Below are positions 19,916 to 30,218 of a stretch of 64,000 nucleotides of DNA, piece by piece. Within the stretch, counting starts at the first letter, position 1. Every line of letters starts with the position of its first letter. The translations under genes and the position numbers were made by a program. Where the stretch lies: positions 1-64,000 of the forward strand of contig CAMWNG010000001.1 in NCBI GenBank assembly GCA_947175575.1. The letters are read 5' to 3'. The notes under the pieces are model-generated. The model saw only the letters and a program-made list of their open reading frames with translations. It was not told the DNA's origin and made no database searches. Source of the stretch: an uncultured Bacteroidales bacterium (lineage in GTDB: Bacteria > Bacteroidota > Bacteroidia > Bacteroidales > Muribaculaceae).

Positions 19916-20518
19916 TCAGTGGGTGAGTAAAGCCTGAAGCGCTTCATTACGCAGCGCGGTGTCTGAGTCGAACACTCCGTTGTATTCAATCGTGGTGGTG
20001 GTCGAATCCTGTTTCTCAACCCCGCGCATTTTCATGCAAAGATGATTTGCCCGGGCTACGACGAGCACGCCACGTGCTTCCGTGGCTTCCGCTACGGCGC
20101 GCGCGACTTCAGCTGTGAGGCGCTCCTGTACCTGAAGTTTGCGTGCGCAGATGTCGACTACGCGGGCTAATTTGCTTAAGCCTACAATGCGGCCTTGAGG
20201 AAGGTAGGATACCGATATAGTGCCGAAAAAAGGCAAGATATGATGTTCGCACATGGAATAAAATTCAATGTCGCGCACCATCACAAGTCCGGACCCGTCA
20301 TGATCGAACATGGCCGATCGGAGAGTTTCCTGAGCATCCTGCCGGTAACCTTGGGTTGCATACATGAGAGCCTTGGCGGCACGGACGGGAGTCTTGAGAA
20401 GGCCGGGGCGTGACACATCTTCGCCCAGCAATGTGATGATTTCGGCAAGATGGGCGGCGATTTTTTCCGTCCTTTGTTCCTCAGTGAAATTTGATAATTC
20501 GTTCTGCGTCATTGTCAC
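19916..20518 (-). CDS. folE: GTP cyclohydrolase I
   Basis: Converts GTP to dihydroneopterin triphosphate, the first step of folate synthesis. The 200-residue protein carries the zinc site (SMCEHHILPFFG near residue 95 and LCMKMRGVEKQ near 165) and the C-terminal TTTTIEYNGVF. It overlaps the SPOR gene upstream by four bases; the tpiA-SPOR-folE order is, as far as I know, common in Bacteroidales. folD at 23024 acts later in the same cofactor pathway. Confidence 0.95.
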   Translation of the reverse strand: MTMTQNELSNFTEEQRTEKIAAHLAEIITLLGEDVSRPGLLKTPVRAAKALMYATQGYRQDAQETLRSAMFDHDGSGLVMVRDIEFYSMCEHHILPFFGTISVSYLPQGRIVGLSKLARVVDICARKLQVQERLTAEVARAVAEATEARGVLVVARANHLCMKMRGVEKQDSTTTTIEYNGVFDSDTALRNEALQALLTH

Positions 20519-21021
20519 GGATTGATGCGGTCGCGCACGACACGGAGCTGTGATGCAAACGAAGGGAAGGCTGAACGTATAGCCGCCATTGCAGCATCTG
20601 CTTCGGATCTTGTGCGGAAATCACCTACCTTAACTTTCCAATAAGGTGAATTGAATTGCACGTAGGTACGGAATTCAGGGAATCTGGCTTCAAGCTGCTG
20701 ACGACGGCTCTGTGCATCATGTTTGGCCGACATCACATTATTGTCATCGAAGACCTGAACGCGATATCCGACACGTGTGTTTGCCCGTGAGGACGCAGCA
20801 GTGGCCGACAGTGCGGAGGTTTCATCCGCATTTTCAGTCCTCGAATGGGAGTTTCCTTTCGGGGCGAGACAATCAGTGATACCGGCCGGCAGAATGAGGG
20901 TTATATTTTCAGACTGTTCGATGTCCTTCACAATGCTGAGAGTGTCGGCCGGTGTCTGCGCCGTTATGGCAGGCGCAGACACCAGTATCGACAATGCTGT
21001 GATAAATTTCAGATGCCTCAT
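20515..21021 (-). CDS. Secreted SPOR-domain protein
   Basis: A 168-residue protein with a signal peptide (FITALSILVSAPAITAQ) and a C-terminal SPOR domain (about residues 82-160: VGYRVQVFDDNNVMSAKHDA, YWKVKVGDFRTRSEADAAM). SPOR domains bind denuded peptidoglycan glycans, often at division sites. A low-complexity Ser/Ala linker separates the two parts. It lies between tpiA and folE, with a four-base overlap to folE. Confidence 0.88.
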   Translation of the reverse strand: MRHLKFITALSILVSAPAITAQTPADTLSIVKDIEQSENITLILPAGITDCLAPKGNSHSRTENADETSALSATAASSRANTRVGYRVQVFDDNNVMSAKHDAQSRRQQLEARFPEFRTYVQFNSPYWKVKVGDFRTRSEADAAMAAIRSAFPSFASQLRVVRDRINP

Positions 21022-21055
21022 GTCTATCGGTTGCAGCTCAGAGGAAAATTTCGGA

Positions 21056-21811
21056 TCAGAATGCGTTCACTATGCCCATGAAGTCGGCGCATTTGAGCGA
21101 AGCTCCACCGATAAGGCCACCGTCGATGTCGGGCTTGGCGAAGAGTTCTGCCGCGTTGGAGGGCTTGCATGAGCCACCGTAGAGAATCGAGGTGTTGTCG
21201 GCCACTTCATTACCGTATTTTGCGGCGATGGTAGCGCGGATATGGGCGTGCATGTCTTCAGCCTGGTCGGGAGTAGCGGTTTTGCCGGTGCCGATAGCCC
21301 ATACGGGTTCGTAAGCGAGAATGATTTTGGAGAAATCCTCTGCGCTGAGGTCGAACAGAGCCTCTTCGATCTGTTTCTTGACCACATCGTTATATGTTCC
21401 GTTCTCACGTTCTTCAAGGACTTCGCCGATGCAGAAGATGGGAGTGAGACCGTTAGCGAGAGCAAGACCGAGCTTTTCGCGGAGAATTGCGGAGGTTTCG
21501 CCATAATACTGGCGACGTTCGCTATGGCCGAGAATTACGTAAGTAGCACCGGTCGATGCCACCATGGGAGCTGAAACTTCACCGGTATATGCGCCGGAAG
21601 CATGGTCAGCGCAGTTTTCCGCACCGAGACCGAGGACATCCTGATCGATGCAAGCGGCGATGGGAGCGAGGTGTGTGAAGGGCACGCAGATGATGACGTC
21701 ACATTTGGGCTTTGCGGCTGCTACGGCTGCGTTTACTTCTTCGGCAAGTTTGAGACCCTCGGGGAGGGTGGTGTTCATTTTCCAGTTGCCAGCTACGATA
21801 TTCTTTCTCAT
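21056..21811 (-). CDS. tpiA: Triosephosphate isomerase
   Basis: Interconverts dihydroxyacetone phosphate and glyceraldehyde 3-phosphate. The 251-residue protein has AGNWKMN with the catalytic Lys, ILGHSERR with the catalytic His, [11 protein letters not shown] with the catalytic Glu and [10 protein letters not shown] for the phosphate loop. The ORF track extends to 21868, but the internal ATG at 21811 ([12 protein letters not shown]) matches the family N terminus and leaves room for a leader after the TACCTTTG box at 21871-21878. Confidence 0.97.
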   Translation of the reverse strand: MRKNIVAGNWKMNTTLPEGLKLAEEVNAAVAAAKPKCDVIICVPFTHLAPIAACIDQDVLGLGAENCADHASGAYTGEVSAPMVASTGATYVILGHSERRQYYGETSAILREKLGLALANGLTPIFCIGEVLEERENGTYNDVVKKQIEEALFDLSAEDFSKIILAYEPVWAIGTGKTATPDQAEDMHAHIRATIAAKYGNEVADNTSILYGGSCKPSNAAELFAKPDIDGGLIGGASLKCADFMGIVNAF

Positions 21812-21870
21812 TTTGTACTTGAAATTATATGTATGGTTGTTGTTATATTTCGTGAGAATCTTTCTCACTG

Positions 21871-21878
21871 CAAAGGTA
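21871..21878 (-). promoter_or_regulatory. tpiA-SPOR-folE -7 promoter element
   Basis: TACCTTTG on the minus strand, about 60 bases before the chosen tpiA start. No TTG at the expected -33 spacing, so support is partial. Confidence 0.5.
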
Positions 21879-21953
21879 ACAAAAAATTATGGTATATGAT
21901 GTGGAAATAAGTGCTTTTTATACCTTTTTATGCTGAAAACGCTCTTGCACCGG

Positions 21954-23015
21954 TCATTTTTCGGGATGAAATTCGCATATTCCAGTATTGCTGGAGCCGA
22001 ACAGCTGCCTGGCAGAACGTGCAAAATCCCGTGCACGGGGATCGGAACATTTATCGGCCCAAACAAGCCTGAAGTTGTGGCCGTTTTCAGCCGGACGTGT
22101 AAACACGAGTGCGTACTCGGCATCGGTAACACGAGCTATTCCGTCCTCGCCACGTTCAAGATAGACTTTAACCATTGCTCCGCCACGGGTGTCTCTCGAT
22201 TTCATGTTGGAGATGAAGTTCCCGAGAGAGAATACAGTAAGCCGTTTCCCTCCGTTTCCGTTATCGGTGAGATGCATGGGCTGTACGACATGAGGATGGC
22301 CTCCGATGATCAGATCTACACCCTGCTCTTCAAGAAATCGCGCGAACTGCCGCTGTGACGGATGTTCATGCAATTGATATTCGACACCCCAGTGTATGCA
22401 TACGGCCAGAATCTCAGCGCCGGCTTCACGCGCGCGCGTGATATCACGCCTGATTTGTTCTTTATCGATATAATCCACAACCACATCCCTGCCGGGAGTG
22501 ATTCCGTTGGTGCCGTAAGTATAATTCAGAAATCCTACTTTGATACCGTTGATGTTCCGGACAAAGGGCAAGACAGAATCGCGCACCGTGGCCGATTGAT
22601 ATGTCCCTATATGCCGAAGTGCGCGGCAGTCAAGAGAGTCAGCGGTGGCACGCAACCCGCGGTCGTGACGATCGAGTGTATGGTTGTTGGCTGTAAGGAA
22701 AAGATCGAAACCTGCCTCGGACAAAGCATCGATGAATCCTGAAGGTGCGTTAAAACATGGATAGCCGGAGTAGGGCGCTCCGGCTACAGGCGTTTCGAGA
22801 TTCACGACGGCGTAGTCGGCGTTTATGACGTACGGGGCTATCGAGTCAAAATACCCGGTAAAGTCATAGTGGCCTCGTTGACCGGCTGCGCGTGAGGCCG
22901 CGTCAATCTGAGCCTGATGCATCATGGCATCTCCGGCAAATACAATTTCAGCGCTGTCATAGCCGAACAGCAGGGACAGCAAGGAGACAAGGAGTATGGC
23001 CGGCAGTGACGACAC
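21954..23015 (-). CDS. CapA-family (PGA_cap) metallophosphoesterase-like protein
   Basis: A 353-residue protein with an N-terminal hydrophobic segment (PAILLVSLLSLLFGYDS) and the CapA/poly-gamma-glutamate capsule fold: FAGDAMMHQ, ADYAVVNLETP, LTANNHTLDRHDRGL and IGGHPHVVQP. The family resembles calcineurin-type phosphoesterases; many members have unknown substrates and act outside the cytoplasm. No other pgs/cap genes are present, so capsule synthesis should not be assumed. It sits eight bases after folD and probably shares its transcript. Confidence 0.85.
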   Translation of the reverse strand: MSSLPAILLVSLLSLLFGYDSAEIVFAGDAMMHQAQIDAASRAAGQRGHYDFTGYFDSIAPYVINADYAVVNLETPVAGAPYSGYPCFNAPSGFIDALSEAGFDLFLTANNHTLDRHDRGLRATADSLDCRALRHIGTYQSATVRDSVLPFVRNINGIKVGFLNYTYGTNGITPGRDVVVDYIDKEQIRRDITRAREAGAEILAVCIHWGVEYQLHEHPSQRQFARFLEEQGVDLIIGGHPHVVQPMHLTDNGNGGKRLTVFSLGNFISNMKSRDTRGGAMVKVYLERGEDGIARVTDAEYALVFTRPAENGHNFRLVWADKCSDPRARDFARSARQLFGSSNTGICEFHPEK

Positions 23016-23023
23016 TTAATCGG

Positions 23024-23896
23024 TTATTTTGAATGACGCTGCGCCGCAAGCATAGTGTTTCGCATCAGCATGGCGATGGTCATGGGACCCACTCCGCCCG
23101 GAACAGGCGTTATGAAACTGCATTTAGGTGCCACGGCATCGAAGTCGACATCTCCGCTAAGACGGAAGCCGCTTTTACGGGAGGCATCAGGAATCCTGGT
23201 GGTGCCTACGTCAATCACCGTCGCGCCTTCTTTCACCATGTCTGCCGTTACGAAGCCGGGACGACCTAAGGCCGCCACCAGTATATCAGCCTGACGGGTG
23301 ATTTCGGGAAGATTCTCGGTGCGGGAGTGACATACCGTAACCGTGGCGTCCACGCCTTTCTGCAACATCAACGAAGCCAAAGGTTTACCTACTATGTTGC
23401 TTCGGCCGATAATTACACAATGTTTGCCCGCGGTTTTTATACCGTAACGCTTGAGTAACTCAACTATTCCGGCAGGTGTGGCCGAATGGAAACAAGGGAG
23501 GCCGATTGACTGAAGACCTACGTTTACGGGATGGAAACCGTCGACATCCTTATCGGGCAATATGGCTTCGGTCACGATCTGTTCGTCAATGTGTGCGGGG
23601 AGAGGGAGCTGGACAATGAATCCGTCTACTTCGGGATCTTTATTGAGCGAGTCAATCAACGAAAGTAACTCATCCTGAGTCACATCGTCCTCCCGGCGGA
23701 TTACTGTTGATCTGAATCCGCATGCTTCACATGCCTTGACCTTATTGGCCACATAGGTTTCACTACCTCCGTCGTGGCCTACAAGAACCGCAACAAGATG
23801 AGGCGCGCGGCCTTTTTCAGCCATGAATTGGGCGGCTTCCTGGGCTATTTCTGCTTTAATCTGAGCTGAGGTCTGTTTTCCGTCAATCAGTTGCAT
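23024..23896 (-). CDS. folD: Bifunctional methylenetetrahydrofolate dehydrogenase/cyclohydrolase
   Basis: Interconverts 5,10-methylene-THF, methenyl-THF and 10-formyl-THF with NADP. The 290-residue protein has the catalytic Lys in [12 protein letters not shown] near residue 55, the substrate loop QLPLPAHI, and the Rossmann motif [12 protein letters not shown]. It lies between ffh (upstream) and the capA-like gene in a leftward run. Confidence 0.96.
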   Translation of the reverse strand: MQLIDGKQTSAQIKAEIAQEAAQFMAEKGRAPHLVAVLVGHDGGSETYVANKVKACEACGFRSTVIRREDDVTQDELLSLIDSLNKDPEVDGFIVQLPLPAHIDEQIVTEAILPDKDVDGFHPVNVGLQSIGLPCFHSATPAGIVELLKRYGIKTAGKHCVIIGRSNIVGKPLASLMLQKGVDATVTVCHSRTENLPEITRQADILVAALGRPGFVTADMVKEGATVIDVGTTRIPDASRKSGFRLSGDVDFDAVAPKCSFITPVPGGVGPMTIAMLMRNTMLAAQRHSK

Positions 23897-23926
23897 GATT
23901 AGTAATCAGTCGTTTAGGATTATGTA

Positions 23927-25270
23927 TCAACGGCGGGGTGCCTTCATGCCTTTGAGGCCTTTCATCATGGCCATCGGATTCTTCATTGAACCCACAGAAC
24001 GCATCATCTGGCGTGTCTGTTCGAATTGCTTGAGCAGACGGCTCACATCTTGAATACTTGTGCCCGAGCCCATAGCTATACGTTTCACGCGCGAGCCTTT
24101 AATCACCTCGGGATGCTCACGTTCGTGCGGGGTCATGGAATTGATTATCGCTTCCACACCCTTGAACGCATCGTCGGGAATATCAATGTCTTTGATGGCT
24201 TTTCCGAGACCGGGTATCATGGATGCGAGATCCTTGAGATTACCCATGTTCTTGATCTGCTGAATCTGTTTATAGAAATCAACGAATGTGTACTGATTCT
24301 TCCTGAGTTTGCGCGCGAGTTCTTCGGCCTCTTTTTCATCGAACTGCTGTTGGGCGCGTTCCACCAGCGAAACGATATCACCCATGCCCAGAATTCGGTC
24401 GGCCATACGAGCAGGATGGAAAACGTCAATACCATCCAGAGTTTCACCCGTACCTATGAATTTGATGGGCTTGTCGACTACAGTCCTGATGGACAACGCG
24501 GCACCGCCGCGGGTGTCACCATCGAGTTTTGTGAGCACGACGCCATCGAAGTCAAGACGTTCGTTGAATGTCTTGGCGGTGTTGACGGCGTCCTGACCTG
24601 TCATCGAGTCGACGACGAACAGAGTCTCCGACGGTTTTATCGCTTTCTTTATAGCTTCGATCTCGTTCATCATTTCCTCATCGACAGCCAGACGGCCGGC
24701 GGTGTCGACTATAACGAGATCATTATGATTCTGTTTAGCGAATTCAATCGCTTTTTTAGCTATATCAACGGGATCCTTGCTTCCTTCGATGGTAAATACA
24801 GGCACTTCTATGCTCTCGCCCAGCACTTTCAGCTGGTCGATGGCTGCCGGACGATATACGTCGCATGCAACCAGCAGCGGGCGCATGGCCTTTTCGCTTT
24901 TTAATTTTTTGGCCAGTTTTCCGGTGAAAGTAGTTTTACCTGAACCTTGCAGACCGGACATCAGAATCACGACAGGTTTATCCTTGAGATTGAGATCGGC
25001 CGCATTGCCGCCCATCAATGACGCAAGTTCGTCGTGCACGATCTTCACCATAAGTTCGCTCGGCTTTACGGCGGTGAGCACATTCTGCCCCAAAGCCTTA
25101 GCCTTAACGGTGTCAGTGAATGTTTTGGCCACCTTGTAGTTCACATCGGCATCGATAAGGGCGCGGCGTACGTCCTTAAGGGTTTCTGCCACGTTAATTT
25201 CAGTTATCTTGCCTTGGCCTTTGAGTATCTTGAAACTCCGTTCGAGTCTGTCGCTTAGTTTTTCAAACAT
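23927..25270 (-). CDS. ffh: Signal recognition particle protein Ffh
   Basis: The SRP GTPase that binds signal peptides and SRP RNA. The 447-residue protein has the N domain, the P-loop [15 protein letters not shown] near residue 107, [20 protein letters not shown], and a C-terminal Met-rich M domain ([21 protein letters not shown]). Its start overlaps the end of panD by eight bases. Its receptor FtsY is at 1190. The SRP RNA gene was not seen in this window. Confidence 0.97.
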   Translation of the reverse strand: MFEKLSDRLERSFKILKGQGKITEINVAETLKDVRRALIDADVNYKVAKTFTDTVKAKALGQNVLTAVKPSELMVKIVHDELASLMGGNAADLNLKDKPVVILMSGLQGSGKTTFTGKLAKKLKSEKAMRPLLVACDVYRPAAIDQLKVLGESIEVPVFTIEGSKDPVDIAKKAIEFAKQNHNDLVIVDTAGRLAVDEEMMNEIEAIKKAIKPSETLFVVDSMTGQDAVNTAKTFNERLDFDGVVLTKLDGDTRGGAALSIRTVVDKPIKFIGTGETLDGIDVFHPARMADRILGMGDIVSLVERAQQQFDEKEAEELARKLRKNQYTFVDFYKQIQQIKNMGNLKDLASMIPGLGKAIKDIDIPDDAFKGVEAIINSMTPHEREHPEVIKGSRVKRIAMGSGTSIQDVSRLLKQFEQTRQMMRSVGSMKNPMAMMKGLKGMKAPRR

Positions 25271-25652
25271 ATCGGTGAGGGGAAAGGGGGTAGTGGTTGT
25301 CTCCCGCGAGACGGTTTGTAAGAGTGTCCGGGAAAATTACTGAGGGGACAAACGTCTTAGCCTCTTCATACGGCATGGAAGCGTATGACATGATAATAAC
25401 GATGTCGCCCGGTTGCACCAGACGTGCGGCGGCACCGTTAAGGCATATTACTCCGCTCCCGCGTTCGCCGGGGATAGTGTATGTGTCAAGGCGTGCTCCG
25501 TTGTTGTTGTTTACTATATACACGCGTTCGCCGGGCAGTATGTTGGCGGCATCAAGCAGATCCTGATCGATCGTGATGCTGCCGATATAGTCGAGCCGGG
25601 CTTCCGTCACCGTCACTCGGTGGATTTTTGATTTGAGAACTTCAACGTTCAT
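25263..25652 (-). CDS. panD: Aspartate 1-decarboxylase
   Basis: Makes beta-alanine from aspartate for pantothenate. The 129-residue proenzyme has the self-cleavage site in DYIGSITID, where Gly24-Ser25 cleavage yields the pyruvoyl cofactor, and Arg/Tyr residues in [18 protein letters not shown]. It lies 18 bases after panC, whose product condenses beta-alanine with pantoate, so the two make a functional pair. Its 3' end overlaps ffh. Confidence 0.95.
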   Translation of the reverse strand: MNVEVLKSKIHRVTVTEARLDYIGSITIDQDLLDAANILPGERVYIVNNNNGARLDTYTIPGERGSGVICLNGAAARLVQPGDIVIIMSYASMPYEEAKTFVPSVIFPDTLTNRLAGDNHYPLSPHRYV

Positions 25653-25670
25653 CGCAGTCGTTGAAAGGCG

Positions 25671-26522
25671 TTATAAAGAGAATTTTATATTGTCGATCAG
25701 ACGTACATCGCCCAACCATACAGTTATGCAACCGATCGCACCGTCGGGAGCATCGGCCATGTTTTTTACCGGTTGAAGTGTTTTAGCGTCAACGATGTCG
25801 AAATATTCCACCTCCATCAGCGGATTGGAATTGATTTCATCCACAACGATATCGTGTACGGATTCGAGATCAAGACCGGCCTTTACCATGTCTGCGGCAG
25901 CGAGCAGAGCCTGATGTATTTCGGGAGCCGCATTACGCTGTTCGGCAGAGAGACGCACGTTGCGCGAGCTCATTGCCAACCCGTCGACCTCACGTACGAT
26001 CTCGCATGGCACGATCTCGCCTTTGAAACCGATAATATCGGCCATTGCCCTAATTACAGCGATCTGTTGGTAATCCTTTTCTCCGAAATAAGCGCGGTCA
26101 GGTTGCGCGAAATCGAATAGTTTGCTCACAACTTGAGCCACGCCGTTGAAGTGCCCCGGTCGCATGGCTCCTTCCATAACCTCGGCAACGGATCCGAGCT
26201 CGAACACACGCGTGTCCGGTTCGGGATATACTTCTTCCACCGATGGTACGAAAGCCACGTCAACGCCGGCCTCGGATAAAAGTTCGCAGTCGGCTTCAAC
26301 GGTGCGGGGATATGTGACAAGATCATTCTGGTTGTTGAACTGCGTGGGATTTACGAAAACGCTGACTACGACAAAGTCGCATTCGCGGCGCGCACGTTCT
26401 ACAAGCGAAATGTGTCCGGCATGCAGAGCACCCATAGTGGGCACCAACCCTACGGTCTTTCCCTGCTCTTTTGCAGCACGGACAGCCTCGCGGAGACCGG
26501 AAACGGTAGTTATGATTTCCAT
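25671..26522 (-). CDS. panC: Pantothenate synthetase
   Basis: Joins pantoate and beta-alanine using ATP. The 283-residue protein shows VPTMGALHAGH (HIGH-like), VFVNPTQFN, FGEKDYQQIAVI (KMSKS-like region) and MSSRNVRL. It is the first gene of a leftward unit panC-panD-ffh-folD-capA driven by the promoter at 26548-26578. panB is not in the window. Confidence 0.97.
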   Translation of the reverse strand: MEIITTVSGLREAVRAAKEQGKTVGLVPTMGALHAGHISLVERARRECDFVVVSVFVNPTQFNNQNDLVTYPRTVEADCELLSEAGVDVAFVPSVEEVYPEPDTRVFELGSVAEVMEGAMRPGHFNGVAQVVSKLFDFAQPDRAYFGEKDYQQIAVIRAMADIIGFKGEIVPCEIVREVDGLAMSSRNVRLSAEQRNAAPEIHQALLAAADMVKAGLDLESVHDIVVDEINSNPLMEVEYFDIVDAKTLQPVKNMADAPDGAIGCITVWLGDVRLIDNIKFSL

Positions 26523-26547
26523 TTTTGTGTCTTAGCTAAAAACGCTG

Positions 26548-26578
26548 CAAAATTAGTCAATTAATTCGGGTTATGCAA
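26548..26578 (-). promoter_or_regulatory. panC promoter
   Basis: TTG (26576-26578), a 20-base spacer and TAATTTTG (26548-26555) on the minus strand match the Bacteroidetes promoter pattern exactly, 26 bases before the panC start. Confidence 0.8.
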
Positions 26579-26660
26579 ATTTTTTGAGATTAGGACATTC
26601 CGCGTGACGCGCGCGCGTGATATTCGCGCTTGACGTGTTTATAGTTTGGGAATTAATTAC

Positions 26661-26668
26661 TAATTTTG
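26661..26668 (+). promoter_or_regulatory. -7 element of the second EamA gene
   Basis: TAATTTTG lies eight bases before the ATG at 26677, so the leader is very short. The -33 position reads TTT instead of TTG. Confidence 0.55.
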
Positions 26669-26676
26669 CAGTTGAG

Positions 26677-27579
26677 ATGAAAGGATGGACTCAAATATCG
26701 AAAGGCAAGTTCGGCGGATATATTATTGGTGCGATCGCCGGAGCTTCGTACGGACTTAATCCGGCTTTTGCCATTCCCTTGATGCGAGAAGGGATGGATG
26801 TCCGGTCGGTTCTTTTATTCAGATATTCGATATCGCTGCCGTTCATATTGCTGCTTATATTGTGGCGTGGCATAGCGATATTTCCTGACTTTCGCAGAGT
26901 CTTCTGTGCTATGATTGTCGGAGTTTTGATGGTCCTCAGCAGTATAACGCTCTTCGAAAGCTATAATCAGATATCGGTCGGGATTGCTTCCAGTCTTTTA
27001 TTTTTATATCCTTTGTTTGTCGCGTTGATAATGGCGCTTTTCTTTCGTGAAAAACTAAGGCCGGCAACTGTGGCGAGCTTGCTGGGTGCAATAGCGGGAG
27101 TGTATATGCTGTGTGTCCCGGACCGCGGTACAGTCGTTTCATGGTTCGGAGTCGCGCTCGTGGTTGCATCGGCGTTGCTATATGCCTTATATATTATATA
27201 TGTGAACAGGGAGCCATTGCGATCCATGTCCTCACTTGCACTTACGTTCTGGGTGTTATTGTCGGGCTCATTGGTGTTGGCTGTGGTGAGCTTTTCAAGG
27301 ACTCTGCCCGGACTACCTGCTAATGCGGGAGGATGGGTGAATCTCGTACTGCTGGCACTTCTTCCGACACTTCTGTCTTTATTGTGCACTAATGCAGCCA
27401 TCGACAGAATCGGTCCTACGCCTGCTGCCATTCTCGGAGTGTTCGAGCCTGCGACAGCGGTTCTAATCGGAATGTTTCTGTTTCATGAAAGAATGTCTGT
27501 TATGCAATGGTCAGGCTTGGTCGTTATCTTTATAACCGTGTGTATGGTGATTGCCGGAGGCCGCTCTGAACGACAATGA
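26677..27579 (+). CDS. EamA/DMT-superfamily permease
   Basis: A 300-residue membrane protein with ten predicted helices and two EamA repeats (start IIGAIAGASYGLNPAFAIPLM; second repeat from SWFGVALVVASALLYALYIIY). It should be an inner-membrane exporter of unknown substrate. The ATG at 26677 was chosen because the extension in the ORF track (to 26617) runs through the promoter. porQ follows 46 bases later. Confidence 0.9.
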   Translation: MKGWTQISKGKFGGYIIGAIAGASYGLNPAFAIPLMREGMDVRSVLLFRYSISLPFILLLILWRGIAIFPDFRRVFCAMIVGVLMVLSSITLFESYNQISVGIASSLLFLYPLFVALIMALFFREKLRPATVASLLGAIAGVYMLCVPDRGTVVSWFGVALVVASALLYALYIIYVNREPLRSMSSLALTFWVLLSGSLVLAVVSFSRTLPGLPANAGGWVNLVLLALLPTLLSLLCTNAAIDRIGPTPAAILGVFEPATAVLIGMFLFHERMSVMQWSGLVVIFITVCMVIAGGRSERQ

Positions 27580-27625
27580 TTGCGAGTCTCGTGTAATAAA
27601 GATTGGGAATTTACGTTATATCAAT

Positions 27626-28654
27626 ATGCAATTCATCCGTAAAACCATTTTACCGATCGTTATAGCGGCCTTTCTGCCTCACACCGCTGTTGGGCAGGAG
27701 AGTGCGTCAGGCTATTCGTGGCTTAATATTTCGTCTTCGAGCCGGGTATACGGTCTCGGAGGTGTAAATATATCCCTTGTCGATGATGACATTCAGACAA
27801 TAGATCAGAATCCGGCTCTGCTGGGCACCGAAATGTCCGGTCAGATAGGTGTGAACTATATGCACTATATAGGTGGCTCGAATTTCGCAGGTGTCCGATA
27901 TGGACATTCGGCCGGTGAACGCGGCGCGTGGGCGTTGAATCTCCAGTATTTCGGATACGGTTCCATACGTGAGACGCTTCCTGACGGAACAGTTGTAGGC
28001 AATTTCTCGCCCAAGGATGTAGCGTTCGGAGGAGTATATTCGAGGGATATTACGGAAAACCTTCGCGGCGGTATCAATTTCAAGATGCTTTACAGCGGTT
28101 ATGCCGATTACACTGCTTTCGCATTGGCGGCTGATGTAGGCGTGAACTATTTCAATCCCGACCGCGACCAGTCGTTTTCGGTTGTCCTGGCCAACATGGG
28201 CGGTCAGATCAAGCGTTTTGACGAGGCTTACGACCGTCTTCCGTTCGACATACGTCTGGGATGGTCCCAGTCATTCGGCTCGTTCCCGGTCCGTTTCAGC
28301 ATAACTGCATGGAATCTCACAAAATGGAGATTGCCTTTTGTGGAGACCGGAGACGGCAGTCAGACGGGTGAACCTCAGATTAAAGATACTTTCGTCAGCA
28401 ATCTGTTCCGGCATCTGGTATTCGGAGCCGACTTGATTTCATCGCCGAACTTTTATATCGGACTCGGATACAACTATAAGACTCGCACTGATATGGCTAC
28501 ATATAAGAGGAGCTTTATTTCCGGATGGTCTCTCGCCGGCGGTTTCAAAGGACGCGCTTTTGCAATCGGTTTAGCTCTTGCGCAGCCTCACACAAGCGCG
28601 ACAACCTTTATGGTGAATCTGAATCTCAGTCTTAACGATTTGCTTAATAAATGA
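27626..28654 (+). CDS. porQ: PorQ-like outer-membrane protein (type IX secretion family)
   Basis: A 342-residue outer-membrane beta-barrel protein with a signal peptide ending near VGQESASG and the PorQ opening YSWLNISSSSRVYGLGGVNIS. PorQ anchors the attachment complex of the type IX secretion system in some Bacteroidetes; homologues also persist in gut species without a full system. The track start (27551) overlaps the EamA gene; the ATG at 27626 starts the signal peptide. It overlaps cmk by four bases, giving porQ-cmk-ispH, an order I believe is conserved in the phylum. Confidence 0.85.
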   Translation: MQFIRKTILPIVIAAFLPHTAVGQESASGYSWLNISSSSRVYGLGGVNISLVDDDIQTIDQNPALLGTEMSGQIGVNYMHYIGGSNFAGVRYGHSAGERGAWALNLQYFGYGSIRETLPDGTVVGNFSPKDVAFGGVYSRDITENLRGGINFKMLYSGYADYTAFALAADVGVNYFNPDRDQSFSVVLANMGGQIKRFDEAYDRLPFDIRLGWSQSFGSFPVRFSITAWNLTKWRLPFVETGDGSQTGEPQIKDTFVSNLFRHLVFGADLISSPNFYIGLGYNYKTRTDMATYKRSFISGWSLAGGFKGRAFAIGLALAQPHTSATTFMVNLNLSLNDLLNK

Positions 28655-29349
28655 ACAACGATCATAAAATAATTGTAGCCATCGACGGACTCTCGGGTTC
28701 GGGGAAAAGCACAATGGCACGACGTCTTGCGTCGCAGGTAGGTTACCGATACATTGACTCCGGAGCCATGTTCCGGGCAGTAACGCTCTTTGGACTCGAT
28801 TCCGGTTGTTTCACATCGCCGGATGATGATCCTTCTGCCCTGATTGAGTCCGTCGGAACTCTTGACATAAATTTTGAACCGCAGCCTGACGGAACTCAGC
28901 ATACCATGCTTAACGGACGGGATGTCGAGGCTGAAATAAGACAGATGCGAGTCAACTCCATGGTCTCGCCTGTGGCGACCATTCCGGAGGTGCGTCGTCG
29001 GCTTGCGCAGATACAGCAGCAGCTTGGTAAAGAGCGTGGTATTGTCATGGATGGCCGTGATATCGGTACTACGGTTTTTCCGGATGCAGAACTGAAGATA
29101 TATGTTGATACTCCGGCCGAAGTGCGAGCGCGCCGTCGTTATGATGAAATGATCGGAGCAGGTGCAGACGTGAGTTTCGAACAGATTCTCGACAATCTCG
29201 TCTCGCGTGACAAAATTGATATGTCGCGTGCGGAGAGTCCCTTGCGTAAAGCGGAAGATGCCGTGGTTCTCGATAATTCTGACATGACTCTCGAGCAACA
29301 GGACGCATGGATTCTCAGGCAATTCCAAAAAGCTATAGAACGTAGTTAA
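28651..29349 (+). CDS. cmk: Cytidylate kinase
   Basis: Phosphorylates CMP and dCMP. The 232-residue protein begins with the P-loop IDGLSGSGKSTMARRLA, followed by YIDSGAMFRAV, and DGRDIGTTVFPDAELK near residue 135. It overlaps porQ and lies two bases before ispH. Confidence 0.95.
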   Translation: MNNDHKIIVAIDGLSGSGKSTMARRLASQVGYRYIDSGAMFRAVTLFGLDSGCFTSPDDDPSALIESVGTLDINFEPQPDGTQHTMLNGRDVEAEIRQMRVNSMVSPVATIPEVRRRLAQIQQQLGKERGIVMDGRDIGTTVFPDAELKIYVDTPAEVRARRRYDEMIGAGADVSFEQILDNLVSRDKIDMSRAESPLRKAEDAVVLDNSDMTLEQQDAWILRQFQKAIERS

Positions 29350-29351
29350 CC

Positions 29352-30218
29352 ATGTCTGTTCCTGTTATCGAGATTGATGAAAGGTCCGGCTTCTGCTTCG
29401 GAGTGGTGACGGCCATCCGCAAGGCCGAGACTGAACTGGAGGCATCCGGACGCTTGTATTGTCTTGGCGACATCGTGCACAACAGTAATGAGGTGGAACG
29501 TCTGGAAGCCTGCGGTCTCGAGACCATTACGCATGATGAGCTTGAACATCTCCATGATGTCAAAGTGCTTCTCCGGGCGCATGGCGAACCACCCTCTACT
29601 TATGATGTCGCACGGCGTAACAATATTGAGATTATTGATGCGACATGTCCGGTAGTGCTTCAACTCCAGAAAAGAATAAAAGCGACATTTGACAGTGCCG
29701 ACGCACCGCAGATAGTGATATACGGACAGACCGGTCATGCCGAGGTGAACGGACTTGTGGGACAGACTGACGGCACCGCTGTTGTCGTGGAGAATATGTC
29801 TGATCTTGACCGGCTTGATTTTGGACGTGATATAGCACTTTATTCCCAGACTACAAAAAGTGTCGAGGGATTGAATGAGCTTGCTGCGGAGATCAGCCGT
29901 CGGCTGCATTCAGGAGCTACGCTGAAGGTTCATGACACGGTGTGTCGTCAGGTTGCCGGACGCGTGGATCATCTACGACGTTTTTCAGCCGCACATTCTC
30001 TTATAATCTTTGTTGCGGGCGCAAAAAGCAGCAATGGCAAGATTCTGTTCGAGCATTGTCGCGCGGTTAATCCCAATTCAAGGATGATCAGTGACGTAAG
30101 TCAGTTAAACCCCGAATGGATTAAAGATACGGATACTATCGGAATATGCGGTGCCACATCCACACCACGCAGGTTGATGGAGCAGGTCAGGGATAAAATA
30201 CTGGAAATTTACAGGTGA
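29352..30218 (+). CDS. ispH: 4-hydroxy-3-methylbut-2-enyl diphosphate reductase
   Basis: The last step of the MEP isoprenoid pathway, an Fe-S enzyme that makes IPP and DMAPP. The 288-residue protein keeps the three cluster Cys (GFCFGV, ATCPVV, TVCRQV), the active-site HGEP and the GATSTP end. It is between cmk and the exonuclease gene, overlapping the latter by four bases. Confidence 0.95.
   Translation: MSVPVIEIDERSGFCFGVVTAIRKAETELEASGRLYCLGDIVHNSNEVERLEACGLETITHDELEHLHDVKVLLRAHGEPPSTYDVARRNNIEIIDATCPVVLQLQKRIKATFDSADAPQIVIYGQTGHAEVNGLVGQTDGTAVVVENMSDLDRLDFGRDIALYSQTTKSVEGLNELAAEISRRLHSGATLKVHDTVCRQVAGRVDHLRRFSAAHSLIIFVAGAKSSNGKILFEHCRAVNPNSRMISDVSQLNPEWIKDTDTIGICGATSTPRRLMEQVRDKILEIYR

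Noticed and set aside
24026-24904. 292-codon plus-strand ORF
   Set aside because: Antisense shadow of ffh.
26601-26630. GCGCGC-rich near-palindrome between panC and the second EamA gene
   Set aside because: Short alternating GC tract of low complexity; no clear arms or known site.
28588-29328. 246-codon minus-strand ORF
   Set aside because: Antisense shadow of cmk.
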